64,000 nt of DNA, from the NCBI RefSeq assembly GCF_023156235.1, contig NZ_JAKZAI010000014.1, forward strand, positions 61,019 through 125,018, read 5' to 3'. Below the pieces are notes generated by a model, which saw nothing but the letters and a program-made list of their open reading frames with translations, was not told the origin of the DNA and made no database searches. How positions within the stretch are numbered: position 1 is the first letter of the stretch; the number at the start of each line of letters is the position of its first letter. This document shows positions 34,881-44,430 of the stretch, in pieces. This DNA comes from Marinobacter goseongensis (GTDB taxonomy: Bacteria; Pseudomonadota; Gammaproteobacteria; Pseudomonadales; Oleiphilaceae). Both the position numbers and the translations under genes were made by a program.

Positions 34881-35999
34881 ATGGACAGAAAAGCAAAGGC
34901 CGTGGTCTGCCGCGAGTGGGGCCAGCCCGTTCAGGTTGAAACCATCACCGTAGAAGGTCCCCGGCGGGACGAAATCACTATCAGAGTGGCTGCCTGCGGC
35001 GTGTGCCACAGCGACCACTCCGCCACCACCGGCAAGATCCCGTATCCGGCACCGTTGGTGCTCGGCCACGAAGCCGCCGGCGTGGTGATCGAGGTGGGCG
35101 AGGGGGTGACCGCATTCAAGGAAGGTGACCATGTGGTCAGCACCTTCATCTCCATGTGTGGCAAGTGTCGCCAGTGCGTTCGCGGCCGCCCGGTGCTGTG
35201 CGAACATGCCCGCAAGGCCATGGTCACGCTGCCCGATGGCAGCGTGCGCACCAAAGGCGCAGACGGTGAAGATCTCAATGTGTTCGGAGCCTGTGGCGTG
35301 ATGGCCGAATACGCCACCCTGCATGTGGACAACTGCGTCAAGGTGGACGACACCGTGCCGATGCAGAACGCGGCCCTGGTGGGCTGTGCGGTGATCACCG
35401 GCGTCGGCGCCGTGTTCAACACGGCGCAGGTGGAACCCGGTTCCCGCACGGCGGTGTTCGGCATTGGCGGTGTTGGCCTGAACGCCATTCAGGGCTGTGC
35501 CACTGCTGGCGCGGAAATGATCGTCGCGGTCGATAACAGCGAGAAAAAACTTCAGATGGCGCGGGAATTCGGCGCCACCCACACCGTGAACATCAGCGAC
35601 GTGGACGACGCCGCCCGGGCGGTGAAGAAACTCACCGGCGGTGTCGATTACGCCTTCGAATGCGTGGGTGTCGGCGCGGTGGTGGAGCAGGCCTACAAAT
35701 GCCTCGGCCGCGGCGGCACCGCCGTGGTGGTGGGCGTGTCCGATCCGAAAGACAAAACCACCATCACCACCCTGACCCTGCCCGCGGACGAACGCGTGCT
35801 GAAGGGCAGTTGGCTGGGTTCCGCCCGCCCCCAGTATGATTTCCCCCGTATTCTCGGGCTGTACAAAGCCGGCAAACTCAAACTCGACGAACTGGTCACC
35901 CAGACCTACGCCATCGAAGACGCCGCGCTGGCGTTCGAGGACATGCTGGCGGGCAAGAATGCCCGTGGCGTCATTGTTTTTGATGAGACCAAGGAGTGA
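34881..35999 (+). CDS. Zinc-dependent alcohol dehydrogenase (MDR, class III-like)
   Basis: A 372-residue medium-chain dehydrogenase. Catalytic zinc ligands are in CGVCHSD and GHEAAG; the structural zinc site has four Cys in CGKCRQCVRGRPVLC. The NAD-binding motif is GIGGVGLNAIQG. It oxidises an alcohol to an aldehyde and is followed four bases later by an aldehyde dehydrogenase, so the pair converts an alcohol to an acid. By context this could be an omega-hydroxy acid to a dicarboxylic semialdehyde, but the substrate is not proven. An S-(hydroxymethyl)glutathione dehydrogenase role is possible but less likely. Confidence 0.92.
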   Translation: MDRKAKAVVCREWGQPVQVETITVEGPRRDEITIRVAACGVCHSDHSATTGKIPYPAPLVLGHEAAGVVIEVGEGVTAFKEGDHVVSTFISMCGKCRQCVRGRPVLCEHARKAMVTLPDGSVRTKGADGEDLNVFGACGVMAEYATLHVDNCVKVDDTVPMQNAALVGCAVITGVGAVFNTAQVEPGSRTAVFGIGGVGLNAIQGCATAGAEMIVAVDNSEKKLQMAREFGATHTVNISDVDDAARAVKKLTGGVDYAFECVGVGAVVEQAYKCLGRGGTAVVVGVSDPKDKTTITTLTLPADERVLKGSWLGSARPQYDFPRILGLYKAGKLKLDELVTQTYAIEDAALAFEDMLAGKNARGVIVFDETKE

Positions 36000-36003
36000 C
36001 GAC

Positions 36004-37419
36004 ATGAACAACCTGAGCAAGAACTACATCAATGGCGAGTGGGTGAGCTGGAGCGGCCCGACCCTCGACGTGCACGAAGCGGGCACCGGTGATGTCATCG
36101 CGAAAGTCCCGGCCTCCGGCCGTGACGAGATGGAGCAGGCCATTGCGGCCGCCGATGCGGCGTTCGCCGACTGGTCCGAAAGCTCGCTGGATCAGCGCAT
36201 CAAGGTTTTGGAGCAGCTCCATGCCGGGCTGAAGGAGCGCGCAGGAGAAATCGCGGAAACCGTGTGCCGCGAAGTGGGTATGCCCATCAAACTGGCCACC
36301 GGTATCCAGGCGGGCCTGCCGGCAACGATCACCAAAACCTACCTCAAGATGCTGCCGGACTTCCCGTTCAGCGAGCAGTGTGGCAATTCCGAGGTGCAAT
36401 ACGCGCCGGTGGGTGTGGTGGGCTGCATCACCCCGTGGAACTATCCGCTGCACCAGGTGATCCTGAAAATCGTACCGGCCATCGCCGCCGGCTGCACTGT
36501 GGTCCTCAAGCCCGCCGAAATCGCGCCCCAGAGCGCCTACATTCTGGCCGAGATTCTCGACGGCACCGATCTGCCCAAGGGCGTATTCAACCTGGTGAGT
36601 GGCGAGGGCCAGACCGTGGGCGACACTCTGATCAAACACCCGGCCGTGCGCATGGTGTCCTTCACCGGGTCGACCCGCACCGGTGGCTTGATTGCCCATG
36701 CCGCCGCCGATGACTTCAAACGCATCGCCCTGGAAATGGGCGGTAAATCCGCCTCAGTGATCCTGCCGGATGCCAATCTGGCCGCCGCCGTCAAAGGTAC
36801 CGTTAACAACTGCCTGCTCAACTCCGGCCAGACCTGCACCGCGCTGACCCGCATGCTGGTGCCGGCAGACCTCCACGACGAAGCCTGCGAACTGGCGGCC
36901 GCGGCCGTTGCCAGAATGACCCCCGGTAACCCGCTGGAAGAAACCACCCGCCTGGGCCCGCTGGCTTCGGCCCAGCAGCGTGACAAGGTGATCGATTACA
37001 TCAAGCTCGGCATCGAAGAAGGCCACACATTGGTTGCCGGCGGACCGGAAGCGCCGGAAGGCTGTGACAAGGGCTACTTCGTCAAAGCCACCGTGTTCGG
37101 TAACGTCAAACCGGGCAGTCGTCTTGAGCAGGAGGAAATCTTCGGGCCGGTGCTGTGTGTGATTCCCTACCAGGACGAAGCCGACGCCATTCGCATCGCC
37201 AATGGCACTCAGTACGGTCTGTCCGGCGCGGTCTGGTCCGCGGATGCCGACAGGGCGAAGAAGGTGGCCGGCAAATTGCGCACCGGGCAGGTGTTCGTCA
37301 ATGGCGGCGACTTCAACCCCTTGGCACCGTTCGGTGGCTTCGGTCACTCCGGCATCGGCCGCGAATTCGGCAAATGGGGGCTGGAGGAGTTTCTGGAAGT
37401 GCGGTCGCTGCAGCTGTAA
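36004..37419 (+). CDS. Aldehyde dehydrogenase (NAD(P)-dependent)
   Basis: A 471-residue aldehyde dehydrogenase. Motifs in order: TPWNYPLHQ (cofactor site), GSTRTGG, catalytic Glu in LEMGGKSASVIL, catalytic Cys in NSGQTCTALTRM, EEIFGPVLCV and the C-terminal GGFGHSGIGREFG. It oxidises the aldehyde produced by the preceding dehydrogenase to a carboxylic acid that can be activated to CoA. AAGGAG overlaps the upstream stop codon, indicating one operon with the alcohol dehydrogenase. Confidence 0.95.
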   Translation: MNNLSKNYINGEWVSWSGPTLDVHEAGTGDVIAKVPASGRDEMEQAIAAADAAFADWSESSLDQRIKVLEQLHAGLKERAGEIAETVCREVGMPIKLATGIQAGLPATITKTYLKMLPDFPFSEQCGNSEVQYAPVGVVGCITPWNYPLHQVILKIVPAIAAGCTVVLKPAEIAPQSAYILAEILDGTDLPKGVFNLVSGEGQTVGDTLIKHPAVRMVSFTGSTRTGGLIAHAAADDFKRIALEMGGKSASVILPDANLAAAVKGTVNNCLLNSGQTCTALTRMLVPADLHDEACELAAAAVARMTPGNPLEETTRLGPLASAQQRDKVIDYIKLGIEEGHTLVAGGPEAPEGCDKGYFVKATVFGNVKPGSRLEQEEIFGPVLCVIPYQDEADAIRIANGTQYGLSGAVWSADADRAKKVAGKLRTGQVFVNGGDFNPLAPFGGFGHSGIGREFGKWGLEEFLEVRSLQL

Positions 37420-37443
37420 CGGTTTGATGCCCGGGATCCAGGC

Positions 37444-38025
37444 TCAGGCCTTCCCGCCCAGCAGAATCCGCACCGCTGTGCAGGCATCCTCCAGTTCCTC
37501 CTCCCGGGGCTCACGGCCGTTGATGACGTCACTGTACAGGCAGGATTCGGCCAGTCGTACCATGAAGTAGGACAGGCTGTTGATGTTGAGGGGCGGATTG
37601 ATGTGCCCTGAGGCAACCTGATCCCGGAGCGTGCGGGTATTGGCCTCCACGGTCCGGCTGTGAATGGTGGACTGGGACGACGTGAGGATTTTCAGGGCGT
37701 ATTCGGGGTCCTCGTGGATAAACCGGCGCAGGGGCTCGGAATGCAAGAGTGTCGAGTTGATGTAGCGGTAGACCCCGACAACAAAGTCGACGCCTTGCCC
37801 CGGTGTTTTGCTCAACGCTTCCAGCCGCAGCGGTTCGTACAGTGACCAGAGTACTTCGCCCAGCAGCAGCTCCTTGTTGCCCACCCAGCGAAACAGCGTG
37901 GCCCGCCCGATATTCAGCTCCGCCGACAGCGACGCCAGGTGAATGCGTTCACCCTTGAGCCACAGGCTGCGGGCACGGCGGAAGGCATCGGCGCGCGTTG
38001 CTCTTGTTGTGGTGTTTTCCGTCAC
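37444..38025 (-). CDS. TetR family regulator (QsdR-like)
   Basis: A 193-residue regulator. The N-terminal helix-turn-helix is at about residues 28-55 (LASLSAELNIGRATLFRWVGNKELLL); the rest is a ligand-binding helical domain resembling QsdR-type TetR proteins. It is convergent with the aldehyde dehydrogenase gene (24 bases) and divergent from the two-component regulator. Its target is unknown; it could act on the dehydrogenase operon or on itself. Confidence 0.88.
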   Translation of the reverse strand: MTENTTTRATRADAFRRARSLWLKGERIHLASLSAELNIGRATLFRWVGNKELLLGEVLWSLYEPLRLEALSKTPGQGVDFVVGVYRYINSTLLHSEPLRRFIHEDPEYALKILTSSQSTIHSRTVEANTRTLRDQVASGHINPPLNINSLSYFMVRLAESCLYSDVINGREPREEELEDACTAVRILLGGKA

Positions 38026-38103
38026 GGCAACCTCATTGTGCTGAACCGTTGAAGTCTAGCGACAAACCGGATACCCCGCCAAACAGATCCGCCCCGGGCC
38101 GGC

Positions 38104-38133
38104 GTGACACATTTGTGAACTTTCCGCTATACA
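38104..38133 (+). promoter_or_regulatory. Candidate promoter of the two-component operon
   Basis: GTGACA (38104-38109), 18 bases, TATACA (38128-38133), about 50 bases before the response-regulator start. The hexamers are near the sigma-70 consensus. Confidence 0.4.
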
Positions 38134-38182
38134 CTGTCTGACAGCCTATGATGATCCTGTAACGGTGTATACCCGGGAAGCT

Positions 38183-38896
38183 ATGACACGAAACATACTG
38201 ATTGTTGAGGATAACCCTGGCATCGGCGAGCTGGTGCGAATGCAGGTGGCGGACCTGGGGATGAACCCGGTGTTGTGTGACCGCGGCGATACCGGCTTGC
38301 AGCGTTTCCGGGAAGGTGACATCGATCTGGTGGTGCTCGACCTGATGCTGCCCGGGCTGGACGGCCTGGCGGTGTGTCGCGAGATTCGCTCCGGCCCCGG
38401 TTACGTGCCGGTACTGATGCTGACGGCGAAAAGCACCGAGCTGGACCGGGTACTGGGCCTCGAAATGGGGGCGGACGACTACCTCACCAAGCCGTTCAGC
38501 GTGGCGGAACTGAGTGCGCGGATCAAAGCCCTGTTCCGCCGGGTCGATGCCATGGCCGTCGCACCCGGTGCTGCTGAATCGTCGGACCCGCAAGTGGTTG
38601 TTGTGGAGGGCTTGCACCTGGATCCGGTGCGCCGCCGGGTTCAGGTGCACGGTGAGGCGGTCGAGCTGACCGCCCGCGAGTTTGACCTGTTGTGGCATTT
38701 TGCCCGCCAGCCGGGGCGGGTGTTCAGCCGGACTCAGTTACTGGATGCGGTCTGGGGGTATAACCACGAAGGATACGAGCACACCGTGAACACCCACATC
38801 AACCGCCTGCGCAACAAGATTGAGCGTGATCCCGCCAACCCGGTCTTTATCCAGACCGTGTGGGGCGTCGGTTACCGCTTTATGGACGGATCATGA
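38183..38896 (+). CDS. OmpR-family response regulator
   Basis: A 237-residue response regulator. The receiver domain (about residues 3-118) has the acidic pair in VEDNPG, the phosphorylated Asp in VVLDLMLPGLDG and Lys in YLTKPF. The C-terminal winged-helix DNA-binding domain (about 140-235) ends with VWGVGYRFMDGS. An upstream GTG is in frame at 38165, but the ATG gives the normal N-terminus. Its stop overlaps the kinase start (ATGA). It probably controls the exported MsrAB gene just downstream. Confidence 0.94.
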   Translation: MTRNILIVEDNPGIGELVRMQVADLGMNPVLCDRGDTGLQRFREGDIDLVVLDLMLPGLDGLAVCREIRSGPGYVPVLMLTAKSTELDRVLGLEMGADDYLTKPFSVAELSARIKALFRRVDAMAVAPGAAESSDPQVVVVEGLHLDPVRRRVQVHGEAVELTAREFDLLWHFARQPGRVFSRTQLLDAVWGYNHEGYEHTVNTHINRLRNKIERDPANPVFIQTVWGVGYRFMDGS

Positions 38897-40380
38897 CCCG
38901 GTTTCCGCTGAAAACCCTGTACGCGCGGCTGGCACTGGGACTGTTCCTGTTGCTGATGACGGTGGGCATCAGCTATGCCTTCCTCAGCGGCTATACCCTG
39001 CGGGAGTACCAGGCTTCGCTGAATCAGGAACTCAATCGGGATCTGGCACGCAACCTGGTCGCCGATCGCAATCTGGTGGATGAGGGGCGGCTGAATGAGG
39101 CGGCCCTGCAGGAGCTGTTCAGCCTGTACATGACCATCAACCCGAGTATTGAGATCTATCTGCTGGATCGCGCCGGGCAGATCCTTGCGTACTCCGCAGA
39201 CCCCGCCAGAATCAAACGTAAACGGGTGTCACTGGAACCCATCAGGGCCTTGCTGGCAAACCAGGAGGAATACCCGGTGCTGGGCGACGACCCGCGCAGC
39301 CACGACCGCCGCAAGGTGTTTTCGGTGACGCCGGTGCCCTCTGCCGACGCGCCGGAGGGGTATCTGTACGTGGTGCTGCGAGGTGAGGAGTACGACATGG
39401 CAGAAACCATGGCCCGCAGCGATCAGTTTATCGCGATGGGGGCCTGGGCGCTGGCCATCAGCCTGGTGCTGGGGTTGCTGGCCGGGCTGGCGGTGTTCCG
39501 GCTGCTGACCCGGCGGCTGGTTCAACTGACCGATCGGGTCGAGGCTTTTGCCGGCAGCGATATGCGGGATGCGCCGGAGACCTCCTCAGGCAATCCGGCC
39601 GTGGCGACGCGGGACGAGATTGATCACCTGGCGTTGCGATTTGAACAGATGGCGGCCCGCATTGCCACGCAGATGGAACAGCTCCGGGACAAGGACACCC
39701 AGCGCCGGCAACTGGTGGCGCGGGTGTCACACGATCTGCGCACGCCGCTGGCGTCTGTGCAGGGCTACATTGAGGCGCTGGGCCTGAAACACGACCGCCT
39801 CAGCGCCGACGAGCGCCAGGCCTGGCTCGATATTGCCCTGAAAGAAAGCCATCGCCTGGGCCGCCTGGTGGACGAACTGTTCGAATTGGCGGCGCTGGAT
39901 GCGAGGGAGACCACGCCCAACCCGGAACCCTTTGTGCTGGCCGAACTGGTGCATGACGTGGCCCAGAAACACGGCCCGGCTGCCGCCAGCAAACAGGTGC
40001 GCCTGGACGTTGACGGCCAGCCGCCCATTGCCATGGCCCTGGGGGATCTGGCCATGACTGAGCGGGTACTGGACAACCTGATCGGCAATGCCATTGTCTT
40101 CAGCCCGGAAGGGGGGCGGATAACGCTCGGCCTGGCGGGGGATGAGCATGGGCTGGAGGTGGCGGTGCAGGATCAGGGGCGGGGTATCCCTGAACCGGAC
40201 CTGCCCCATGTTTTCGAGCCCTTCTACCGCGGCAGTGGCGGAGAGGCATCCGGCCACAGCGGGCTCGGCCTGGCCATCGCCGAGCGGCTGATGACGCTGC
40301 AGGGCGGATCGGTGCAGGCGGCGAATAACCCGCCGGGCGGTGCACGGTTCACCCTGCGCCTGCCCGCCGCGAAGGTTTGA
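38893..40380 (+). CDS. Membrane sensor histidine kinase
   Basis: A 495-residue kinase. A first membrane helix at about 10-32 and a second at about 180-205 flank a periplasmic sensor of about 150 residues. Then follow HAMP (about 205-260), the HisKA domain with the phosphorylated His in VSHDLRTPLASVQGY, and the ATPase domain with the N box LIGNAIVFSPEGG, G1 QGRGIP and G2 GLGLAI. It pairs with the response regulator it overlaps. The signal is unknown; the exported Msr gene downstream hints at oxidative damage in the envelope. Confidence 0.93.
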   Translation: MTRFPLKTLYARLALGLFLLLMTVGISYAFLSGYTLREYQASLNQELNRDLARNLVADRNLVDEGRLNEAALQELFSLYMTINPSIEIYLLDRAGQILAYSADPARIKRKRVSLEPIRALLANQEEYPVLGDDPRSHDRRKVFSVTPVPSADAPEGYLYVVLRGEEYDMAETMARSDQFIAMGAWALAISLVLGLLAGLAVFRLLTRRLVQLTDRVEAFAGSDMRDAPETSSGNPAVATRDEIDHLALRFEQMAARIATQMEQLRDKDTQRRQLVARVSHDLRTPLASVQGYIEALGLKHDRLSADERQAWLDIALKESHRLGRLVDELFELAALDARETTPNPEPFVLAELVHDVAQKHGPAAASKQVRLDVDGQPPIAMALGDLAMTERVLDNLIGNAIVFSPEGGRITLGLAGDEHGLEVAVQDQGRGIPEPDLPHVFEPFYRGSGGEASGHSGLGLAIAERLMTLQGGSVQAANNPPGGARFTLRLPAAKV

Positions 40381-40409
40381 GCGTCCGTTTGCCGCGTGCG
40401 GTCATCGGG

Positions 40410-40458
40410 TCACCGTGATCAATTCGTAACATCCTGGTGACGCCCGCGTGATTTCACG
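40410..40458. promoter_or_regulatory. GTGA/TCAC repeat cluster between the kinase gene and msrAB
   Basis: The 121-base gap holds TCACCGTGA (40410-40418), GGTGAC and the palindrome CGTGATTTCACG (40447-40458), followed by GGTCAC. The spacing of these similar half-sites suits binding of a dimeric regulator such as the adjacent OmpR-type protein. Confidence 0.4.
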
Positions 40459-40501
40459 GTCACACAATCAAGGCTGGAATCTCATAAACGGAGAGAGAAT
40501 C

Positions 40502-41731
40502 ATGAAACGCACAGTTACCTTTGGATTGGCGGCGCTGCTGATTGCCCTGGCAGGGGCCGGTGTCAGCGCCACCGATCGCAACGACAACGACTCGGCTTAT
40601 GCACCCGATGATCCGGATCTGGCGGTCGCGACCTTCGCCGGCGGCTGTTTCTGGTGTGTCGAGGCGGCCTACGAGGAAAATGTACCGGGTGTGGTGGAAG
40701 CGGTGTCCGGCTACAGCGGTGGCGATGAGCAGAACCCGACCTACAAGCAGGTGGCCGGCGGCCGCACCGGACACACCGAAGCGGTGCAGGTCTACTACGA
40801 CCCGCAGGTGATCAGCTACGAAGGCCTGTTGCAGGCCTTGTGGCGCACGGCCAACCCCACCGACGTAAACGGGCAGTATGTGGATCGTGGCCAGCAGTAC
40901 CGGCCCGCGGTCTTCTACCACAACGACGCCCAGAAACAGGCGGCCGAGGCGTCGGTAAAGGCGCTGGACGCGTCCGGGCGCTATGACGACCCGGTGGCGA
41001 TCGAAATCGTGCCCTTCGACACCTTCCACGACGCCGAGGAGTACCACCAGGACTACTACAAGAAGAATCCGCTGCGGTACAAGTTCTACACCCACAACTC
41101 CGGTCGCTATCAGTTTATCGACGAAGTCTGGGGTGACGACCGCAGTGTGGACTACTCACAGTATCGACCGGACGCCGACGGCATGAAGGCGAGCGGTGCG
41201 GAAAGTGGCGAGGGAAGCGATATGGCCGGCGACGAGAGCGCGTCGGCATCCTGGCAGTCGTTCAACCGACCGTCTGACGAAACCCTGAAGCAGCAGCTGA
41301 CCGACGAGCAATACCGCGTGACCCAGCAAGACGGCACCGAGAAGCCCTTCGACAACGCCTACTGGGATGAGAAGCGCCCCGGCCTCTATGTGGACGTGGT
41401 GTCCGGAGAGCCGCTGTTCTCCTCACGGGACAAATACCGCTCTGGCACCGGCTGGCCGAGCTTCACCCGCCCGCTGTCGTCTGATGCGGTGGTGGAAGAG
41501 GCCGACCGTTCCCTGTTCATGACCCGCACGGAAATCCGCAGCGCCATCGCGGACTCCCACCTCGGACATGTGTTTGATGATGGCCCTGCGCCGACCGGTC
41601 TGCGCTACTGCATGAACTCCGCGGCACTGCGTTTTATCCCGCTGGCGGACATGACTGAGGCCGGCTATGGCGACTACATCAGTGCGGTGAAAGCCGACGG
41701 CGACAACCCGGTGGCGGCGTCACAACCATAG
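40502..41731 (+). CDS. msrAB: Exported MsrA-MsrB fusion, peptide methionine sulfoxide reductase
   Basis: A 409-residue exported fusion. The signal peptide (about 1-23, ending GVSA) is followed by MsrA (about residues 38-205) with the catalytic GGCFWC and a flexible acidic linker (about 215-250), then MsrB (about 260-395) with GTGWPSF and the catalytic Cys in LRYCMNS. The zinc-site CxxC pairs of many MsrB proteins are absent (VVSGEPLFS replaces the first). It repairs both diastereomers of methionine sulfoxide in periplasmic proteins. It follows a two-component system on the same strand. Confidence 0.94.
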   Translation: MKRTVTFGLAALLIALAGAGVSATDRNDNDSAYAPDDPDLAVATFAGGCFWCVEAAYEENVPGVVEAVSGYSGGDEQNPTYKQVAGGRTGHTEAVQVYYDPQVISYEGLLQALWRTANPTDVNGQYVDRGQQYRPAVFYHNDAQKQAAEASVKALDASGRYDDPVAIEIVPFDTFHDAEEYHQDYYKKNPLRYKFYTHNSGRYQFIDEVWGDDRSVDYSQYRPDADGMKASGAESGEGSDMAGDESASASWQSFNRPSDETLKQQLTDEQYRVTQQDGTEKPFDNAYWDEKRPGLYVDVVSGEPLFSSRDKYRSGTGWPSFTRPLSSDAVVEEADRSLFMTRTEIRSAIADSHLGHVFDDGPAPTGLRYCMNSAALRFIPLADMTEAGYGDYISAVKADGDNPVAASQP

Positions 41732-42436
41732 ATCACTGACCGGTGTCTGCGGGCCGAAATGGTGGAGCACCTGCGCCTGCAGCAGTTCGGCCGTGGCGAT
41801 GGCATCAATCAGCGCGTTGTGGGCGGCGTAGTGCGGTAAGCCGTAGCGCTGGCGGCTGTCAGCGAGCCGAATGGACACCGGTTTCTTGCCAGTAAGTTTT
41901 TGCCACCGGGTGGGGATGCGGTCGGGGTGCAGGTGCGCCTCGATGGCCATGGTGTCGATCAGCGGAAAGTGAATGCCCTCCCCCAGGCGCCACTGCATCG
42001 CGACATTGAAGAATTTCCGCTCGATACTGCGGTAGTGAACCACCGCAATCCGCCCGGCCATGGCCTCCAGAACCTCATTGAGCACGTCATTCAGATCCGG
42101 CGCCTGGTCGATGTCGGTGTGGGTGATGCCGTGAATGGTGATGGAGGTCTGGTGCAGGGGCAATTGCGGCCGCACGACCCAGTGGCGGCCCATACCCAGC
42201 TGGATGCCGGCCAGTGTGAAGGGCACCAGGCCGATACTGACAATGGAGTGTTTGTCCGGGTCCAGCCCCGTGGTCTCGAAATCCAGCGCCACCAGCGGCG
42301 CCTCGGCAATGGCCGTTTCCGGGGCCACACAGCCGGCCTGATAGAACGTCTGCAGGCGCCCATCGCGGGCCTGCTCCTCCAGCTGTGCAAGCTCGTCGGG
42401 CCAGTGCGTCTTGCGGGTATCACCGAGCTCAGACAT
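41720..42436 (-). CDS. DnaQ-like 3'-5' exonuclease (DEDDh)
   Basis: A 238-residue exonuclease-fold protein. ExoI is [11 protein letters not shown] (Asp and Glu metal ligands), ExoII lies around [12 protein letters not shown] and ExoIII is [15 protein letters not shown] with the final Asp and preceding His of the DEDDh class. It overlaps the DUF294 gene start-to-stop by 8 bases, an arrangement often seen for this pair in gammaproteobacteria. The 3' end overlaps the convergent msrAB gene by 12 bases. It is not the polymerase III proofreading subunit itself. Confidence 0.88.
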   Translation of the reverse strand: MSELGDTRKTHWPDELAQLEEQARDGRLQTFYQAGCVAPETAIAEAPLVALDFETTGLDPDKHSIVSIGLVPFTLAGIQLGMGRHWVVRPQLPLHQTSITIHGITHTDIDQAPDLNDVLNEVLEAMAGRIAVVHYRSIERKFFNVAMQWRLGEGIHFPLIDTMAIEAHLHPDRIPTRWQKLTGKKPVSIRLADSRQRYGLPHYAAHNALIDAIATAELLQAQVLHHFGPQTPVSDLWL

Positions 42437-44303
42437 GCCGGCTGACCTGCGCGGTGTAACGGAATTTCAGGAACTTCTGGGCATTACTGACCACCTGGAA
42501 GGCGTCTTTCAGGTGGCTGCGCTCGAACGGTGAGAGGTCTTCCGGGCGCACATTGTTGTCCGGCTCACGCCCCGCCTCGATGGCCAGTGCCTGGTGGCGA
42601 ATACGCACAATGGAGATGAATTCCAGCGCGTCCCGCAGGTTGCCGACACCGTCCTCGGGGATCAGCCTGGTCTCGGCGATAGCCTTGAGGCGCTCGAACG
42701 AGTTTTGTGCGCGGGAACCGCAAGCCAGGGCGTGCACGCGGATCAGATCCGACAACGGCGCCGTACCCCGCCGTTTGAGGTTGAACGTCTTGTTGTGTTT
42801 GCCGTCCTCTTCCATCACAAAGGTGCGGAAAAATCCCAGCGGCGGTGTGCGGTTCAGGGCGTTGCGCGCCAGCAGGGCAAGGAAGCGCTGGCTGCCTTGG
42901 GCCTGTTCCGCCACCAGCGTTTTCAACTGCTCGGCAAAATCGTTTTCGCCGTAAATGCCATCAAGATCGAAGAAAATGTTGCTGTTCAGCAAGGCCTCCC
43001 CGCTGGGCTCCTGGATCCAGTTGGTGAAATAGGTTTTCCAGACTTTCAGCGGTTGCCGCCACTTCTGGTTGGTGGCCATGATGTCGCCGGTGCAGTAGGT
43101 GTAGCCACAGGCATCAAGACCGTCGCTGACAAACTTGGCCAGCGCCAGGAAATAGGCATCGTGCTCTTCCGGTACAAAGCTGTCGTCCAGGATCATGGCG
43201 TTGTCCTGGTCGGTCACCACCAGCTGTTCATCCCGTGCCATGGAGCCCAGCGCCATGAAGCAGTAGGGCACCGGTGGCGGCCCGAGCTTTTCTTCACCCA
43301 GCGCCAGCAGGCGCTGGGTGAAGCTGCGGCCGATACCCGCCATGGCGCTGCCGATCATGTGGGAATTGGCGTCTTCATTGACCATGCGCACGAAACTGTC
43401 GCGCACATCAAGGCTGATTTTCTTCAGGCCCTTGATGTCGTTCTGATGGTAGATGTTGCCCACCAGGTACAGGCTGCTCTGGCTTTCGTACTTGACGATA
43501 TCCGCCAGGGCGATCACGCCCCGCACCTCGTCGTTGTCCATCACCGGCAGGTGGTGCACGTTGTTGTGCAGCATGGTGAGCATGGCTTCGAAGATAAAGC
43601 TCTGGGCCTTGGTGACGATCAGTCCCGCACTCATGATTTCGCTGACCGGCGTTTCCGAGGGCAGGGCTTCGGTCACGGCTCGGGTGCGCAGGTCGCGGTC
43701 GGTGATGATGCCTTTCAGCCTGGGCCGTTCGCCTTCCTCATCCATCAGCAACAGCGCCGACACCCCCTGCTCGGTCATGATGCGGGCGGCTTCCTGCAGG
43801 CGCACGGTGCAGGGTGCCGACACCGGTGCCCGGGAAATCAGCCGGGTCACCCGTGACGTCATCAGTTCGTTGGATTTCTCACGCCGCGACAGTGCGGAGC
43901 GCAGGCGGCTGCGGTCTTCAACTTCCACAAAGTCGGCGAAGGTCTCATCGCGCTCCCACAGGTACTGGAACACCTGGTCGGGAATCCGGTAGACGAGACA
44001 ATCCTCAATGGCCCGCGCCGGAAAGCGCACGGTCTTGTTCATCAGCAGGCCGAACTGGCCGAAGATTTCACCCTCGGTAATGCGGTTGTAAAGCTCGCCG
44101 GAGCGCCGGTAGATTTCCACCGCCCCGCTGCGGATGTATAGCAGCCAGTTGTTGCGTTGGCCGAATTCGAGGATGTCACTGCCAGCGCGGTAATAGGCAA
44201 TTTCGATGCTGGCCACCACCCTGTCGAGCATCTCTTCCGGCAGCTCGTCGAACGGCGCGTGTTGGGCCAGATGGTTGCGGATGTCGATCAGTTCTGCCTG
44301 CAT
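42429..44303 (-). CDS. cNMP-binding / CBS / DUF294 nucleotidyltransferase-like protein
   Basis: A 624-residue cytoplasmic signalling protein. Domains in order: cyclic-nucleotide-binding fold (about 10-130), a CBS pair (about 150-280), a DUF294 nucleotidyltransferase domain (about 320-440) with GSMARDEQLVVTDQDNAMI, including the catalytic-type DQD, and a DUF294 C-terminal substrate-binding-like domain (about 475-615). The layout resembles GlnD-like regulatory nucleotidyltransferases; the target protein is unknown. GGGAG sets the start at 44303. In an operon with the DnaQ-like exonuclease. Confidence 0.9.
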   Translation of the reverse strand: MQAELIDIRNHLAQHAPFDELPEEMLDRVVASIEIAYYRAGSDILEFGQRNNWLLYIRSGAVEIYRRSGELYNRITEGEIFGQFGLLMNKTVRFPARAIEDCLVYRIPDQVFQYLWERDETFADFVEVEDRSRLRSALSRREKSNELMTSRVTRLISRAPVSAPCTVRLQEAARIMTEQGVSALLLMDEEGERPRLKGIITDRDLRTRAVTEALPSETPVSEIMSAGLIVTKAQSFIFEAMLTMLHNNVHHLPVMDNDEVRGVIALADIVKYESQSSLYLVGNIYHQNDIKGLKKISLDVRDSFVRMVNEDANSHMIGSAMAGIGRSFTQRLLALGEEKLGPPPVPYCFMALGSMARDEQLVVTDQDNAMILDDSFVPEEHDAYFLALAKFVSDGLDACGYTYCTGDIMATNQKWRQPLKVWKTYFTNWIQEPSGEALLNSNIFFDLDGIYGENDFAEQLKTLVAEQAQGSQRFLALLARNALNRTPPLGFFRTFVMEEDGKHNKTFNLKRRGTAPLSDLIRVHALACGSRAQNSFERLKAIAETRLIPEDGVGNLRDALEFISIVRIRHQALAIEAGREPDNNVRPEDLSPFERSHLKDAFQVVSNAQKFLKFRYTAQVSRHV

Positions 44304-44430
44304 GAAATCTCCCTGAAAGGCCGGCGGGTATGGCGTTCTCACGAAGCAATATAGCAGTGGCTGCGGCCGAGGGCCACGAACGGCGGGCGAGAAACAGGGG
44401 CCGCCGCAAGGCGCGGCGACCCCGATTGGC

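Noticed and set aside
34881..35999. Assignment as the glutathione-dependent formaldehyde dehydrogenase partner of FghA
   Set aside because: It is 13 kb away, in an operon with an aldehyde dehydrogenase, and its details fit a general zinc alcohol dehydrogenase better.
42594..43856. A 420-codon open frame antisense to the DUF294 gene
   Set aside because: It is a by-product of GC-rich codon use; the opposite strand encodes a complete, well-recognised multidomain protein and this frame has no family pattern.
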